Positions 1 through 7,971 are shown, counted from the first letter of the stretch. The stretch: DNA of 9,166 nucleotides from Burkholderiales bacterium UBA6064 (GCA_002428895.1 DIYC01000058.1:763-9928), one strand, 5' to 3'. Translations and numbers: made by a program. The notes: generated by a model from the letters alone, not told the origin.

Positions 1-897
1 GACATTACTGCACGAACCTTGACTGCAACTTTAAGCGGTGTGAATGACAAAACCTACGATGCCACAACAAGTACAACAGGCGGTATATTCAGCGATGACC
101 GGATTAGTGGTGATGTCTTGACAGTGAACACCAGCAGCATCACCTTCGATAACAAAAACGTGGGCACTGGTAAAACAGTCACCGCAACAGGCTTAAACCT
201 CACTGGCATTGATGCAGGCAATTACACCTTGGCAGCCAACACAGCCACGGACACGGCAGACATCAACAAAGCAACTTTGCAGGTTACTGCACTTGACCAA
301 AGTCGAATTTATGGCGAAGCCAATCCAAGTTTGGTTGGCACAATCACAGGCTTTGTGAACTCAGAGACTGTTGCCGAGCTGAATACGCTTCCCAGCTATA
401 GCACCACAGCTACTTTGGACAGTAATACAGGCAACTACACTATTTCCGCCAGTGGAGCCAGTGCAAACAATTATGACTTTCAATACAACACCGGCACTTT
501 AAGTATTCAGAAAGCACCTTTGTCGGTAAGACTTCCTAGCCTGACGTTATCCAGTTCTGATTTAATGACAAGCGATTTAAAGCAGTATTTTATTTATACA
601 GGTTTTAAGTTAGCGGATGGGATAAACAATTTGAATCAACTTCCTTCAGTGGTTCGTACTTCTTCAGATTCAGGCATTTACGCTTTATTACAAGGTGGAC
701 AGGATGACAATTATGCCTTTGATTTACCTTCAACTCCTGCTGGGTTGAAACTTGAGTTACGCAAGGTAGATTTAAAGGCGTTAACTCCGTTCAGTGATGC
801 CTTGGTGAGTTACAAACCAACACAAAACTTCAATTTATTCGTCCCGAGTAATACTCCTACGGTTGAAAATGAGCAGGAAGATGATGTCAACTTTTAA
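1..897 (+). CDS. C-terminal part of a YDG/MBG-repeat surface adhesin (filamentous haemagglutinin-like), 5' end outside window
   Basis: The frame is open from the first base, so the N-terminus lies upstream; 298 residues are visible. Residues about 8-88 form one YDG-type module, with the signature YDATT, FDNKNVGTGKTV and GIDAGNYTL. Residues about 92-171 form one MBG-type module, with SRIYGEANPS, GFVNSETV and NNYDFQYNTGTLSI. Residues about 172-255 look like a further diverged MBG copy (GFKLADGINNLNQLPS, DDNYAFDL) that has lost the YGEANP element. The protein ends in an acidic tail, ENEQEDDVNF. The sequence is rich in Thr, Ser, Asn and Gly with no Cys. Known of the family: such modules occur in tandem in very long secreted or surface-exposed proteins, often of the two-partner secretion type. 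No membrane anchor, LPXTG motif or autotransporter barrel is visible here, so the export route must be read from the missing N-terminus. Adhesion is inferred from family, not shown. Confidence 0.85.
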   Translation, partial: DITARTLTATLSGVNDKTYDATTSTTGGIFSDDRISGDVLTVNTSSITFDNKNVGTGKTVTATGLNLTGIDAGNYTLAANTATDTADINKATLQVTALDQSRIYGEANPSLVGTITGFVNSETVAELNTLPSYSTTATLDSNTGNYTISASGASANNYDFQYNTGTLSIQKAPLSVRLPSLTLSSSDLMTSDLKQYFIYTGFKLADGINNLNQLPSVVRTSSDSGIYALLQGGQDDNYAFDLPSTPAGLKLELRKVDLKALTPFSDALVSYKPTQNFNLFVPSNTPTVENEQEDDVNF

Positions 898-1476
898 TTA
901 GGTTCGTTCTTTCTTAACATGAATGAATGACATCGGGGTTACCACATAATCAACAGCTTGGTCATGTGGCTCTTGAAACAAATCGCTAATTAAGGCTTCT
1001 TGCCAAGTGATGCCCACAGTGACCGGTTTTAAATCAAGTTGTGTTAATTCGTTTAAAGTACGGTCATACCACCCTGCACCGTAACCCAACCTAAACCCTT
1101 GAGAGTTTAACGCCAAACTGGGGATGATCACCCAATCTGGTTGAACCCAATTCGCACCACTTGGGACAGGGATACCATACTCCCCTATTTCAAATGCATC
1201 AAACCCACTGAAACGCGCAAATCGCAACACTTTTAGGTTCTGATCAAAAGAACAAACAGGAAAAGCCCATTCAAATTTTTGCAACTCGGGGCGCTGAGTG
1301 AGGGATAATAAATTGGGCTCGCCGGAATGTGGGTAGTAGATAGCCACTATGCAAGGCTGTACAGTTTGAAGTAAAGTTACAATACGAGATACAATTAAAT
1401 TAGAATGCGTTAAGGCTTCTTGTTTAGACTTTATAGCTCTAACTTTTTTCAACGCGATTCTTAAACTCTTTTTCAT
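898..1476 (-). CDS. ygfA: 5-formyltetrahydrofolate cyclo-ligase (5,10-methenyl-THF synthetase)
   Basis: This cytoplasmic enzyme uses ATP to convert 5-formyl-THF to 5,10-methenyl-THF, returning a storage folate to one-carbon metabolism. The 192-residue product has the family landmarks: a basic start MKKSLRIALKKVRA, YYPHSGEP around residues 47-54, the nucleotide/folate loop GFRLGYGAGWYDRTL at 127-141, and the C-terminal EPHDQAVDYVVTP at 169-181. Length fits the family (about 180-200). A longer frame reaches 1524, but the first 16 residues would overlap the start of the divergent transglycosylase gene and do not look like family sequence. The ATG at 1474-1476 aligns with the usual N-terminus and has AGG (complement of 1486-1488) about 9 nt upstream. 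The stop abuts that of the convergent adhesin gene. The usual Asp in the segment before the glycine loop reads Asn (LALNSQG), a minor departure. Confidence 0.93.
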   Translation of the reverse strand: MKKSLRIALKKVRAIKSKQEALTHSNLIVSRIVTLLQTVQPCIVAIYYPHSGEPNLLSLTQRPELQKFEWAFPVCSFDQNLKVLRFARFSGFDAFEIGEYGIPVPSGANWVQPDWVIIPSLALNSQGFRLGYGAGWYDRTLNELTQLDLKPVTVGITWQEALISDLFQEPHDQAVDYVVTPMSFIHVKKERT

Positions 1477-1488
1477 TTTTAAAGACCT

Positions 1489-3480
1489 ATGAAACAAATA
1501 CTCACTAAGTTGTTTCCCTACCAACTCTTTTTAACTGTCGCTTTAGTAAGTGGGCCTAAGGCTCATGCAACAGAGATGCCCAGCCAAGAAGAAATGCGAG
1601 CTATTGTGGCGATTAAGTCTGCTTTTAGTCAAGGCGATTTTAAAGAGTTTGTTGCGCACAGTTCAAGTATTCCTAATGATAGTCTTTTTAGTTCGTATGT
1701 TGACACTTGGTTATTTCGATTAATTCAGCAACCTATTAAAAACGAAAACTCTTCAGAAAAACTATGGCCTGAACAAGAAATTAAAGCCGTTTTAACAAAG
1801 CATGAGAACACTTGGGCTGCAGAAGAATTACGCCGAACCTGGCTGCAGCAATTGGCTCGAAATGGCAAGTGGGACTTATACGCCCAAGAACGCGCTCAGC
1901 TAAGGTACCGACCCGATTTCGGAGTTGAATGTGCCGATACCCTGTATTCAGCCAATCAAGGCCAACTCGTCCGAGACAAACTAAGAACAATTCTTACTTA
2001 CGAAGAAAGTTTACCGTCCACCTGTCGCTTTTTAATTCAAGAATTACATGAAAAAAAAGAAATTAAGAATCACCAACTCAGTACCAGGTTATACCATCTA
2101 ATTGCCAACAATCAAATTAATACCGCACAACGCTTCATCAACTCGTTCAACGACACCTCTTGGGGAAAGGGAATTTCTCAAACTGCGCTTAAGCAAGCAA
2201 CCGATAACCCCTCAAAATTTATTAAACAGGTTCGGCAAAATAAAACCGTAGACGACACAAGCTTAACAGCGGCGATCACCATGATTGCGACCAAAGACCA
2301 TAACAAAGCGATTGATCTTCTCAATGATTCTTGGGCCAATAAAATCCTCAGCAAACATTCTAAGGAATGGCTATGGGCCTATATTGGCTACCGCGCAGCT
2401 TTGTTCTGGGATACCTCTGCTGAACACTATTTTGCTAAAGCCAGCAATGATGTGTTTAGTGATGATTTTTTTGAATGGCAACTGCGTATTGCTTTACTCA
2501 ACAACAACATGGCTCAAGTTGTTCGCCTAGCCGAACAACTACCGCAGCATTTACAACAAGAAGAAACCTGGCAATATTGGAAAGCTTATGCCCTTGTGTC
2601 TCAAAATGACCTAATTAATGCCAAAAGTCTATTTGTCCAATTTGCCAACCCATTTTCTTTTTATGGCAAACTGGCACTCGAAGAGTTAGGCAGTAGTCCC
2701 ACTCCCCTTCTTTTATCCAGGCCAGTTACTGCAGAAGAACTTCGGCAAGCCAAAGAAAACAAGGGACTGCTTCGTGCGCTGGCTCTATATGATGCGGGTT
2801 TAACTTATGAAGGCTTTAGGGAATTTAATTTACAAGCAGAACAAATGAACGATCGAGAACTGATTGCAGCGGCCACCTGGGCCAAAAACAATCGCCTTTA
2901 TGACCGAGCCATTGCTGCTGCTGATCGTACTAAAAACGAACATAGCCTAGAATTAAGATACTTAACCCCGTTTAAAGAAAACATGCTGCAAACCACACAA
3001 AAAACCAACATTGACCCTGCGTGGGCATATGGCATTATTCGTCAAGAATCTCGCTTTATTTCAGTAGCCAGATCTAATGTCGGCGCCAGCGGTCTAATGC
3101 AAGTCATGCCTGCGACCGCTAAATATGTTGCTAAAAAAATTGGACTTGATGATTTTTCACCTCATGAAGTCAATAACATCGACGTTAACTTAACCCTAGG
3201 AACCAGTTACCTAAATATTATTAGTAAGGGCCTAGATGATTCGCCAGTCCTGGCTTCAGCAGGTTATAACGCTGGGCCATCTCGACCCAAAAGCTGGCGA
3301 AGCCGCTTAGGGGCAAACAAAACCATCGAAGGTGCTTTATTTGCCGAATTAATTCCCTTTGATGAAACTCGTACCTATGTCAAGCACGTGATGTCAAACA
3401 CCGCAGTCTACTCCATGGTATTAACGGGTAGGCCTATTTCTTTAAAGCAAAAGCTAGGTACGATTCAAGGTACGAATTAA
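1489..3480 (+). CDS. slt: soluble lytic murein transglycosylase, Slt70 type
   Basis: This periplasmic enzyme cleaves the MurNAc-GlcNAc bond of peptidoglycan, leaving 1,6-anhydro-MurNAc ends. At 663 residues it matches E. coli Slt70 (about 645). A Sec signal peptide is visible: basic MKQILTK, a hydrophobic stretch to about residue 21, and a likely cut after AHA (residues 25-27). Residues about 30-490 are helical and rich in Ala, Leu, Gln and Trp, as expected of the superhelical U and L domains. The catalytic lysozyme-like domain covers about 505-640: the acid Glu is E520 in IIRQESRF, followed by GASGLMQVMPATA (532-544) and AGYNAGP (591-597), and then the FDETRTYVKHV segment. The start at 1489 is fixed by the signal peptide, though only a weak ribosome binding site precedes it. 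The ligase gene starts 12 bp away on the other strand, so the slt promoter should lie inside that gene. The SDR gene follows after 29 bp and is probably co-transcribed. Confidence 0.95.
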   Translation: MKQILTKLFPYQLFLTVALVSGPKAHATEMPSQEEMRAIVAIKSAFSQGDFKEFVAHSSSIPNDSLFSSYVDTWLFRLIQQPIKNENSSEKLWPEQEIKAVLTKHENTWAAEELRRTWLQQLARNGKWDLYAQERAQLRYRPDFGVECADTLYSANQGQLVRDKLRTILTYEESLPSTCRFLIQELHEKKEIKNHQLSTRLYHLIANNQINTAQRFINSFNDTSWGKGISQTALKQATDNPSKFIKQVRQNKTVDDTSLTAAITMIATKDHNKAIDLLNDSWANKILSKHSKEWLWAYIGYRAALFWDTSAEHYFAKASNDVFSDDFFEWQLRIALLNNNMAQVVRLAEQLPQHLQQEETWQYWKAYALVSQNDLINAKSLFVQFANPFSFYGKLALEELGSSPTPLLLSRPVTAEELRQAKENKGLLRALALYDAGLTYEGFREFNLQAEQMNDRELIAAATWAKNNRLYDRAIAAADRTKNEHSLELRYLTPFKENMLQTTQKTNIDPAWAYGIIRQESRFISVARSNVGASGLMQVMPATAKYVAKKIGLDDFSPHEVNNIDVNLTLGTSYLNIISKGLDDSPVLASAGYNAGPSRPKSWRSRLGANKTIEGALFAELIPFDETRTYVKHVMSNTAVYSMVLTGRPISLKQKLGTIQGTN

Positions 3481-3509
3481 TTTCTACTATTTAACCAACA
3501 TCCTTTAAT

Positions 3510-4481
3510 ATGACATTAATTCAGAAAAACGCTTTAGTAATCGGGGGTTCAGGTTTTTTGGGCACCGCAATTTGTAATCAGCTTGTTCAGGCTGGCTATG
3601 CCATTACCGTAGCAACTCGGCGCTACAGCCGTGCTCGACACTTGTTAACCTTGCCAACGTGTCAAATTATTCAAGCCAATATTCATGATCGTGTTATTTT
3701 AAGTCGTTTGGTTCATGGTCAAGATGTAGTCATTAACCTTCTTGGTGTGCTGCACAGCAAAACAGGAAAGCCCTATGGCCAAGACTTTAGACACAATCAT
3801 GTTGAATTTCCCAAAGCATTGTGTGCAGTCATGAAAAGCAAACGAATTAAACGACTTATCCATGTAAGTGCACTGGGTGTAGGGGTTCAAAACCCAGCCC
3901 CTTCACAATATTTAAGAAGCAAAACCGATGGGGAGGCTGCAGTCAAAGAAACGGGTTTGTCCTGGACTATTTTTCGGCCCTCCGTTGTGTTTGGACGTAA
4001 TGACCAATTTCTTAATTTATTCGCAACCCTCAACAAGGCCTTACCCGTTATTCCTTTAGCGGGGGCTGACACTCAATTTCAACCTATATCGGTTCACGAT
4101 GTCGCCCAAGCCGTGTTGCATTGCCTAACTGACCTTGCTAACGAATCCATCCATAAAACTTACGATTTAGCAGGCCCAGAAACCTTCACGCTAAAAGAAA
4201 TTGTTCAACTTGCAGGGCAAGCCATTGGCATTCAAAGACCCGTTATTGGTTTACCAACCGCACTGGCAAAGCTCCAAGCCTTTGTAATGGAATGCCTGCC
4301 AGGTCAGCCCCTTATAAGCCGAGACAATATAGACTCTTTATCAATCGACAACATCAGCAACAGCACTGAATCTCTATTCCCCTTACCCAGTTACTCCAGC
4401 TTCAGCACCATGGCTCTTGAGTACCTAAAAGCAAGGCACGACAAAACCATTCTCGACCACTTTCGCGAAACTGCTCATTAG
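3510..4481 (+). CDS. NAD(P)-binding atypical SDR, NDUFA9-like (complex I accessory-subunit family)
   Basis: The 323-residue product has an N-terminal Rossmann fold with dinucleotide loop GGSGFLG at residues 12-18. An Arg-containing end to strand 2 (VATRRYSRAR) suggests possible NADP preference, which is inference. Further landmarks are VVINLLGVL (73-81), IHVSALGV (117-124), YLRSK with Tyr134 and Lys138 at the SDR catalytic spacing, the RPSVVFG segment (156-162), PISVHDVA (192-199) and YDLAGPE (218-224). These match the extended/atypical SDR group that includes mitochondrial NDUFA9 and its bacterial homologues. Known of the family: bacterial members are often annotated as complex I NDUFA9-subunit proteins, but their substrate is unknown and no nuo gene is near. 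Position downstream of slt is a familiar betaproteobacterial arrangement. There is no signal peptide, so it is probably cytoplasmic or membrane-peripheral. The ATG has no clear Shine-Dalgarno sequence. The C-terminal 40 residues (SLSIDNISNSTESLF onward) are less conserved in look. Confidence 0.85.
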   Translation: MTLIQKNALVIGGSGFLGTAICNQLVQAGYAITVATRRYSRARHLLTLPTCQIIQANIHDRVILSRLVHGQDVVINLLGVLHSKTGKPYGQDFRHNHVEFPKALCAVMKSKRIKRLIHVSALGVGVQNPAPSQYLRSKTDGEAAVKETGLSWTIFRPSVVFGRNDQFLNLFATLNKALPVIPLAGADTQFQPISVHDVAQAVLHCLTDLANESIHKTYDLAGPETFTLKEIVQLAGQAIGIQRPVIGLPTALAKLQAFVMECLPGQPLISRDNIDSLSIDNISNSTESLFPLPSYSSFSTMALEYLKARHDKTILDHFRETAH

Positions 4482-4514
4482 CACCTAGGCAAAGCAACGA
4501 AATATCGTACAATT

Positions 4515-4558
4515 CAAGGGGACTTAACCAATGTGTAAGCCCTTGTATAGTTTTTCTT
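4515..4558 (+). terminator. candidate rho-independent terminator between the SDR gene and argD
   Basis: CAAGGG (4515-4520) pairs with CCCTTG (4540-4545). After a 2-nt bulge, CTTA (4523-4526) pairs with TAAG (4536-4539), leaving a 9-nt loop. A T-rich run TTTTTCTT (4551-4558) begins five bases after the stem. It would end the slt-SDR transcript. The bulge and the gap before the T-run make it weaker than a textbook terminator, and it overlaps a possible argD promoter. An alternative reading is a leader structure acting on arginine gene expression. Confidence 0.5.
4524..4551 (+). promoter_or_regulatory. possible sigma70-type promoter for argDFG
   Basis: TATAGT at 4546-4551 matches the -10 consensus at five of six positions. 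TTAACC at 4524-4529 is a poor -35 (four of six) at a 16-bp spacing. A start near 4557 would give a leader of about 40 nt before the argD TTG. I see no convincing ArgR box in this gap. The call rests on position and short matches only. Confidence 0.3.
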
Positions 4559-4585
4559 GTGTTGTACGTCAACCCCAATCAGATT

Positions 4586-4591
4586 AAGAGG
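4586..4591 (+). promoter_or_regulatory. Shine-Dalgarno sequence that fixes the argD start
   Basis: AAGAGG lies 6 nt before the TTG at 4598, which is good spacing. It is too far (21 nt) from the ATG at 4613 and lies downstream of the GTG at 4559. It is the clearest ribosome binding site in the window. Confidence 0.7.
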
Positions 4592-4597
4592 CCTTCT

Positions 4598-5788
4598 TTG
4601 AGCAATCATCTAATGAACACCTATTCGCGCCAACCTATCGGTTTTACACATGGCAACGGGGTTTGGTTGTGGTCAACGGAGGGTAAAAAGTATCTTGACG
4701 GCCTTGCTGGAATTGCCGTCAATACATTAGGACATAACCACCCCAGATTGGTTAAAGCCATTTGCGAACAAGCAGGTCAACTCATTCACACCTCTAATTT
4801 ATATGAAGTGCCACTTCAACAAAAGCTGGCTCAACGATTGTGTAAGTTGTCTGGCCTTCAAGAAGCTTTTTTTTGCAATTCTGGCGCTGAAGCCAATGAA
4901 GCCGCAATTAAATTAGCACGCCGTTTTGGACACCTAAATGGTGAACCCAATGCAAAAATTTTAGTCATGGAAAGGGCGTGGCATGGCCGCACCATCGCAA
5001 CACTGGCTGCAACAGATAGCCCCAAAGCGAAAGAAGGGTTTGGCTCTTTGCCCAGTGGTTTTGTTCGGGTACCTTACAACGACTGGGATGCCATTCAGGC
5101 CGCCCAATCTGAACACCCTGAAATTAAAGCGATACTTCTAGAGGTTCTTCAAGGCGAGGGGGGAATTCATGTTGCTGAAACCGAATACCTTCATCAAATC
5201 AGAGCACTCTCCAACACCAAAAACTGGCTCATGATGATTGACGAAGTTCAAAGTGGCATTGCCCGTACGGGGCAATGGTTCGGATTTCAACACGCCAAAA
5301 TCATACCCGATGTCATTACCTTAGCAAAGGGTTTGGGTTCGGGGGTTCCTATCGCAGCATGCTTGGCAGGCGGCAAAGCCTATCAAGTATTAACCCCAGG
5401 CTCACATGGCACTACGTTTGGTGGTGGCCCGTTGGTATGTACTGCTGCGCTTGCCACATTAGATGCAATTGAACAAGAAAATCTACTGGTTCATGCCCTT
5501 GAAATGGGTGATCTCATCAAAAAAATATTAACCACTCGTTTACAACCGATTCAAAATCAAATCACAATTCGAGGCATTGGCCTCATGCTTGGCATACAAT
5601 TACCAGTTGCGTGCGCAGAACTAGTCACCCTAGCGCGAGAAAGGGGATATTTAATCAACGTGACGCGCGAAAAAGTAGTGCGTTTGCTGCCTCCTCTGAT
5701 TATCAACACCAACGAAGCTTCAGACCTGGCAGAAACAGTAGCAGCCTTAATACTCGAATTTATGCAGAAGCGTTCCTCCACATCATGA
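4598..5788 (+). CDS. argD: acetylornithine aminotransferase
   Basis: This PLP-dependent cytoplasmic enzyme moves the amino group of glutamate to N-acetylglutamate semialdehyde, giving N2-acetylornithine; many members also act in lysine synthesis on the succinyl-diaminopimelate analogue. Landmarks of class III aminotransferases, numbered from the TTG start, are CNSGAEANEAAIKLAR (93-108, phosphate-binding region), AWHGRT (127-132), DEVQSG (215-220, Asp215 expected to contact the PLP ring nitrogen), TLAKGLGSG with the PLP lysine at K244, and HGTTFGGGPL (270-279). The product is 396 residues, normal for ArgD. I chose TTG at 4598 because an AAGAGG precedes it at 6 nt and the resulting MSNHLMNTYSRQP resembles known ArgD N-termini; ATG at 4613 is the alternative. 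It is the first gene of an argDFG set: its stop overlaps the argF start in ATGA. ArgD, GABA transaminase and ornithine transaminase are similar; the arg context decides for ArgD. Confidence 0.94.
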   Translation: MSNHLMNTYSRQPIGFTHGNGVWLWSTEGKKYLDGLAGIAVNTLGHNHPRLVKAICEQAGQLIHTSNLYEVPLQQKLAQRLCKLSGLQEAFFCNSGAEANEAAIKLARRFGHLNGEPNAKILVMERAWHGRTIATLAATDSPKAKEGFGSLPSGFVRVPYNDWDAIQAAQSEHPEIKAILLEVLQGEGGIHVAETEYLHQIRALSNTKNWLMMIDEVQSGIARTGQWFGFQHAKIIPDVITLAKGLGSGVPIAACLAGGKAYQVLTPGSHGTTFGGGPLVCTAALATLDAIEQENLLVHALEMGDLIKKILTTRLQPIQNQITIRGIGLMLGIQLPVACAELVTLARERGYLINVTREKVVRLLPPLIINTNEASDLAETVAALILEFMQKRSSTS

Positions 5789-6699
5789 CGATTAAACATT
5801 TTCTTCAGTTTAACGACCTAACCCGCGATGAATTCAACTACTTAATGGAACGTACGCGCGACATTAAAGCACGCTTTAAACGCTACGAGCCCTATTACCC
5901 CTTACAAGATCGAACCTTAGTCATGATCTTTGAAAAGGCATCCACTCGAACTCGTCTTAGCTTTGAAGCTGGGATGCACCAACTGGGTGGATCAGCAATT
6001 TATCTCAATACCCGCGACTCTCAGCTAGGTCGAGGTGAACCCGTTGAAGACGCAGCTCAAGTTATTTCGAGAATGTGCGATATGGTCATGATACGCACGT
6101 TTGAGCAATCGATTGTGGAACGTTTTGCTCAATTTTCAAGAGTCCCAGTGATTAACGGCCTCACGAATGAATACCACCCTTGCCAAATTTTAGCGGACAT
6201 TTATACCTTTATAGAGCACCGCGGAAGCATTGAAGGCAAAGTCGTAGCATGGGTTGGAGATGGCAACAATGTCTGCGCCACCTGGCTACAAGCCGCAGAA
6301 TTACTGAACTTTAAAGTCAATATCTCAACCCCAGATCAGTACAATATCGACACTTCAACTGTGAATATTCAAGGCACGCACCACGAATGGTTTGCTGACC
6401 CCCATCAAGCGTGTAAAAACGCAGACATTGTCACAACCGATGTTTGGACTAGCATGGGTTTTGAAACTGAAAATCAAGAACGTCGCCAAGCTTTTTCTGA
6501 GTTCAGAGTCAGCAAAAAATTAATTAGTCAAGCACGACCAAATGCTCTATTTATGCACTGCTTACCGGCTCACCGTGGCGAAGAAGTTGATGCTGAAGTG
6601 ATTGATGGCCCCAACAGTGTTGTTTGGGATGAAGCAGAAAATCGATTACACACACAAAAAGCGCTGATGGAATTTCTAATTTTTGGCAAAAAAACCTGA
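5785..6699 (+). CDS. argF: ornithine carbamoyltransferase, anabolic
   Basis: It joins carbamoyl phosphate and ornithine to give citrulline in the cytoplasm. The 304-residue protein carries the carbamoyl-phosphate loop STRTR (53-57) within FEKASTRTRLSFE, HPCQ (131-134), the ornithine-binding DVWTSMG (219-225) and HCLPAHRGEEV (258-268) with the catalytic Cys259. Length and motifs fit the short anabolic type rather than the longer catabolic ArcB type, and no arcA or arcC is adjacent. The frame is open back to 5611, but the ATG at 5785 gives the usual MTIKHFLQFNDLT start. It overlaps the argD stop by 4 bp (ATGA). No good Shine-Dalgarno sequence is seen, so translation is probably coupled to argD. 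Confidence 0.96.
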   Translation: MTIKHFLQFNDLTRDEFNYLMERTRDIKARFKRYEPYYPLQDRTLVMIFEKASTRTRLSFEAGMHQLGGSAIYLNTRDSQLGRGEPVEDAAQVISRMCDMVMIRTFEQSIVERFAQFSRVPVINGLTNEYHPCQILADIYTFIEHRGSIEGKVVAWVGDGNNVCATWLQAAELLNFKVNISTPDQYNIDTSTVNIQGTHHEWFADPHQACKNADIVTTDVWTSMGFETENQERRQAFSEFRVSKKLISQARPNALFMHCLPAHRGEEVDAEVIDGPNSVVWDEAENRLHTQKALMEFLIFGKKT

Positions 6700-6735
6700 T
6701 GCAAATCTCTTTAACCTTTTAAACATTTTTAAATC

Positions 6736-7947
6736 ATGAGCGATGTAAAAAAAGTTGTATTAGCCTATTCAGGCGGTCTTGATACCTCGGTTATTCTTAA
6801 ATGGTTGCAAGACACCTACCACTGTGAAGTCATCACCTTTACAGCCGACCTAGGACAAGGCGAAGAACTTGAACCTGCAAGAAAAAAAGCCTTAAAATTT
6901 GGCATAAAGCCTGAAAATATCTATATTGACGATCTTCGTGAAGAATTTGTACGCGATTTTGTATTCCCAATGTTTCGCGCCAATACTGTTTATGAAGGTG
7001 AATATTTATTAGGTACCTCAATTGCTCGACCACTCATCGCCAAACGGCAAATTGAAATTGCAAACCAAACGCAAGCCGATGCGGTGTCTCACGGTGCAAC
7101 TGGAAAGGGAAATGACCAAGTTCGCTTTGAACTTGGATACTACGCACTGAAACCCGACATTAAAGTGATTGCACCGTGGCGTGAGTGGGATTTGCTGTCT
7201 CGCGAAAAATTACTTGAGTACGCCGAAAATGCGGGTATTGACGTGGACATGAAACACAAACAAGGTGGTGCGCCCTATTCCATGGATGCCAACCTACTAC
7301 ATATTAGTTTTGAAGGCCGCCACTTAGAAAACCCCAATGCCGAAGCCGAAGAAAGCATGTGGCGCTGGACAAAAAGCCCAGAGCAAGCACCCGATTCCCC
7401 TGAGTGGATTGATGTGGAGTTCAAAGCCGGTGACATCGTGGCCATTAACAACGTAGCCATGACCCCCGCTCAAGTACTCACACACCTGAACACACTAGGA
7501 GGCAAACACGGGATTGGTCGTCTCGATCTTGTCGAAAACCGCTATGTCGGCATGAAATCTCGTGGTTGCTATGAGACACCAGGTGGAACAATTCTACTAA
7601 AAGCACATCGCGCCATTGAATCAATTACATTAGACCGTGAAGTTGCCCATTTAAAAGACGATTTAATGCCCAGATACGCCAAGTTAATTTACAACGGCTA
7701 CTGGTGGGCCCCTGAGCGCGTAGCGCTGCAAACCTTAATTGACCACACTCAACACAAAGTCAATGGCTGGGTCAGGCTCAAACTCTATAAAGGAAGTGTA
7801 ACCGTTGTGTCTCGTGACTCAAATAACTCGCTTTTTGATCAAAAAATTGCCACTTTTGACGACGATCAAGGCGCATACAACCAGGCAGACGCGACTGGAT
7901 TTATTAAATTAAATGCGCTGCGGTTACGAATTGCAAACAAACGATAA
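6736..7947 (+). CDS. argG: argininosuccinate synthase
   Basis: It couples citrulline and aspartate with ATP to form argininosuccinate, AMP and pyrophosphate. The 403-residue protein is of the standard-length (about 400) class. The ATP PP-loop AYSGGLDTS lies at residues 10-18, followed by [10 protein letters not shown] (35-44), [14 protein letters not shown] (87-100) and [13 protein letters not shown] (120-132), which bind citrulline and aspartate in the family. The C-terminal segment ([19 protein letters not shown] onward) is the oligomerisation part. It follows argF by 36 bp of AT-rich sequence with no visible Shine-Dalgarno motif before the ATG, so initiation may depend on an unstructured leader. 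It probably shares the argDF transcript. argH is not in the window. Confidence 0.97.
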   Translation: MSDVKKVVLAYSGGLDTSVILKWLQDTYHCEVITFTADLGQGEELEPARKKALKFGIKPENIYIDDLREEFVRDFVFPMFRANTVYEGEYLLGTSIARPLIAKRQIEIANQTQADAVSHGATGKGNDQVRFELGYYALKPDIKVIAPWREWDLLSREKLLEYAENAGIDVDMKHKQGGAPYSMDANLLHISFEGRHLENPNAEAEESMWRWTKSPEQAPDSPEWIDVEFKAGDIVAINNVAMTPAQVLTHLNTLGGKHGIGRLDLVENRYVGMKSRGCYETPGGTILLKAHRAIESITLDREVAHLKDDLMPRYAKLIYNGYWWAPERVALQTLIDHTQHKVNGWVRLKLYKGSVTVVSRDSNNSLFDQKIATFDDDQGAYNQADATGFIKLNALRLRIANKR

Positions 7948-7971
7948 GGCATTTTAATCAGTCAACAACGC

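Noticed and set aside
1477..1524. N-terminal extension of the folate ligase up to 1524
   Set aside because: The extra 16 residues overlap the slt signal-peptide start and do not resemble the family. The ATG at 1474-1476 gives the normal N-terminus.
2285..2530. 81-codon plus-strand frame within slt
   Set aside because: It is an out-of-frame shadow of a clearly conserved transglycosylase gene and has no ribosome site or recognisable product.
3456..3475. Direct repeat AGGTACGA twice, 12 bp apart, at the end of slt
   Set aside because: It encodes the similar dipeptides LGT and QGT in frame at the protein end, and is too short and isolated to be called a functional repeat.
4501..4560. Possible ArgR operator before argD
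   Set aside because: Only one ATTCA half-site is seen (4512-4516), with no properly spaced partner, so the match is at chance level.
5611..5784. N-terminal extension of argF inside argD
   Set aside because: It would overlap argD by about 58 codons in another frame. MTIKHFLQFNDLT from 5785 is the normal start for the family and length.
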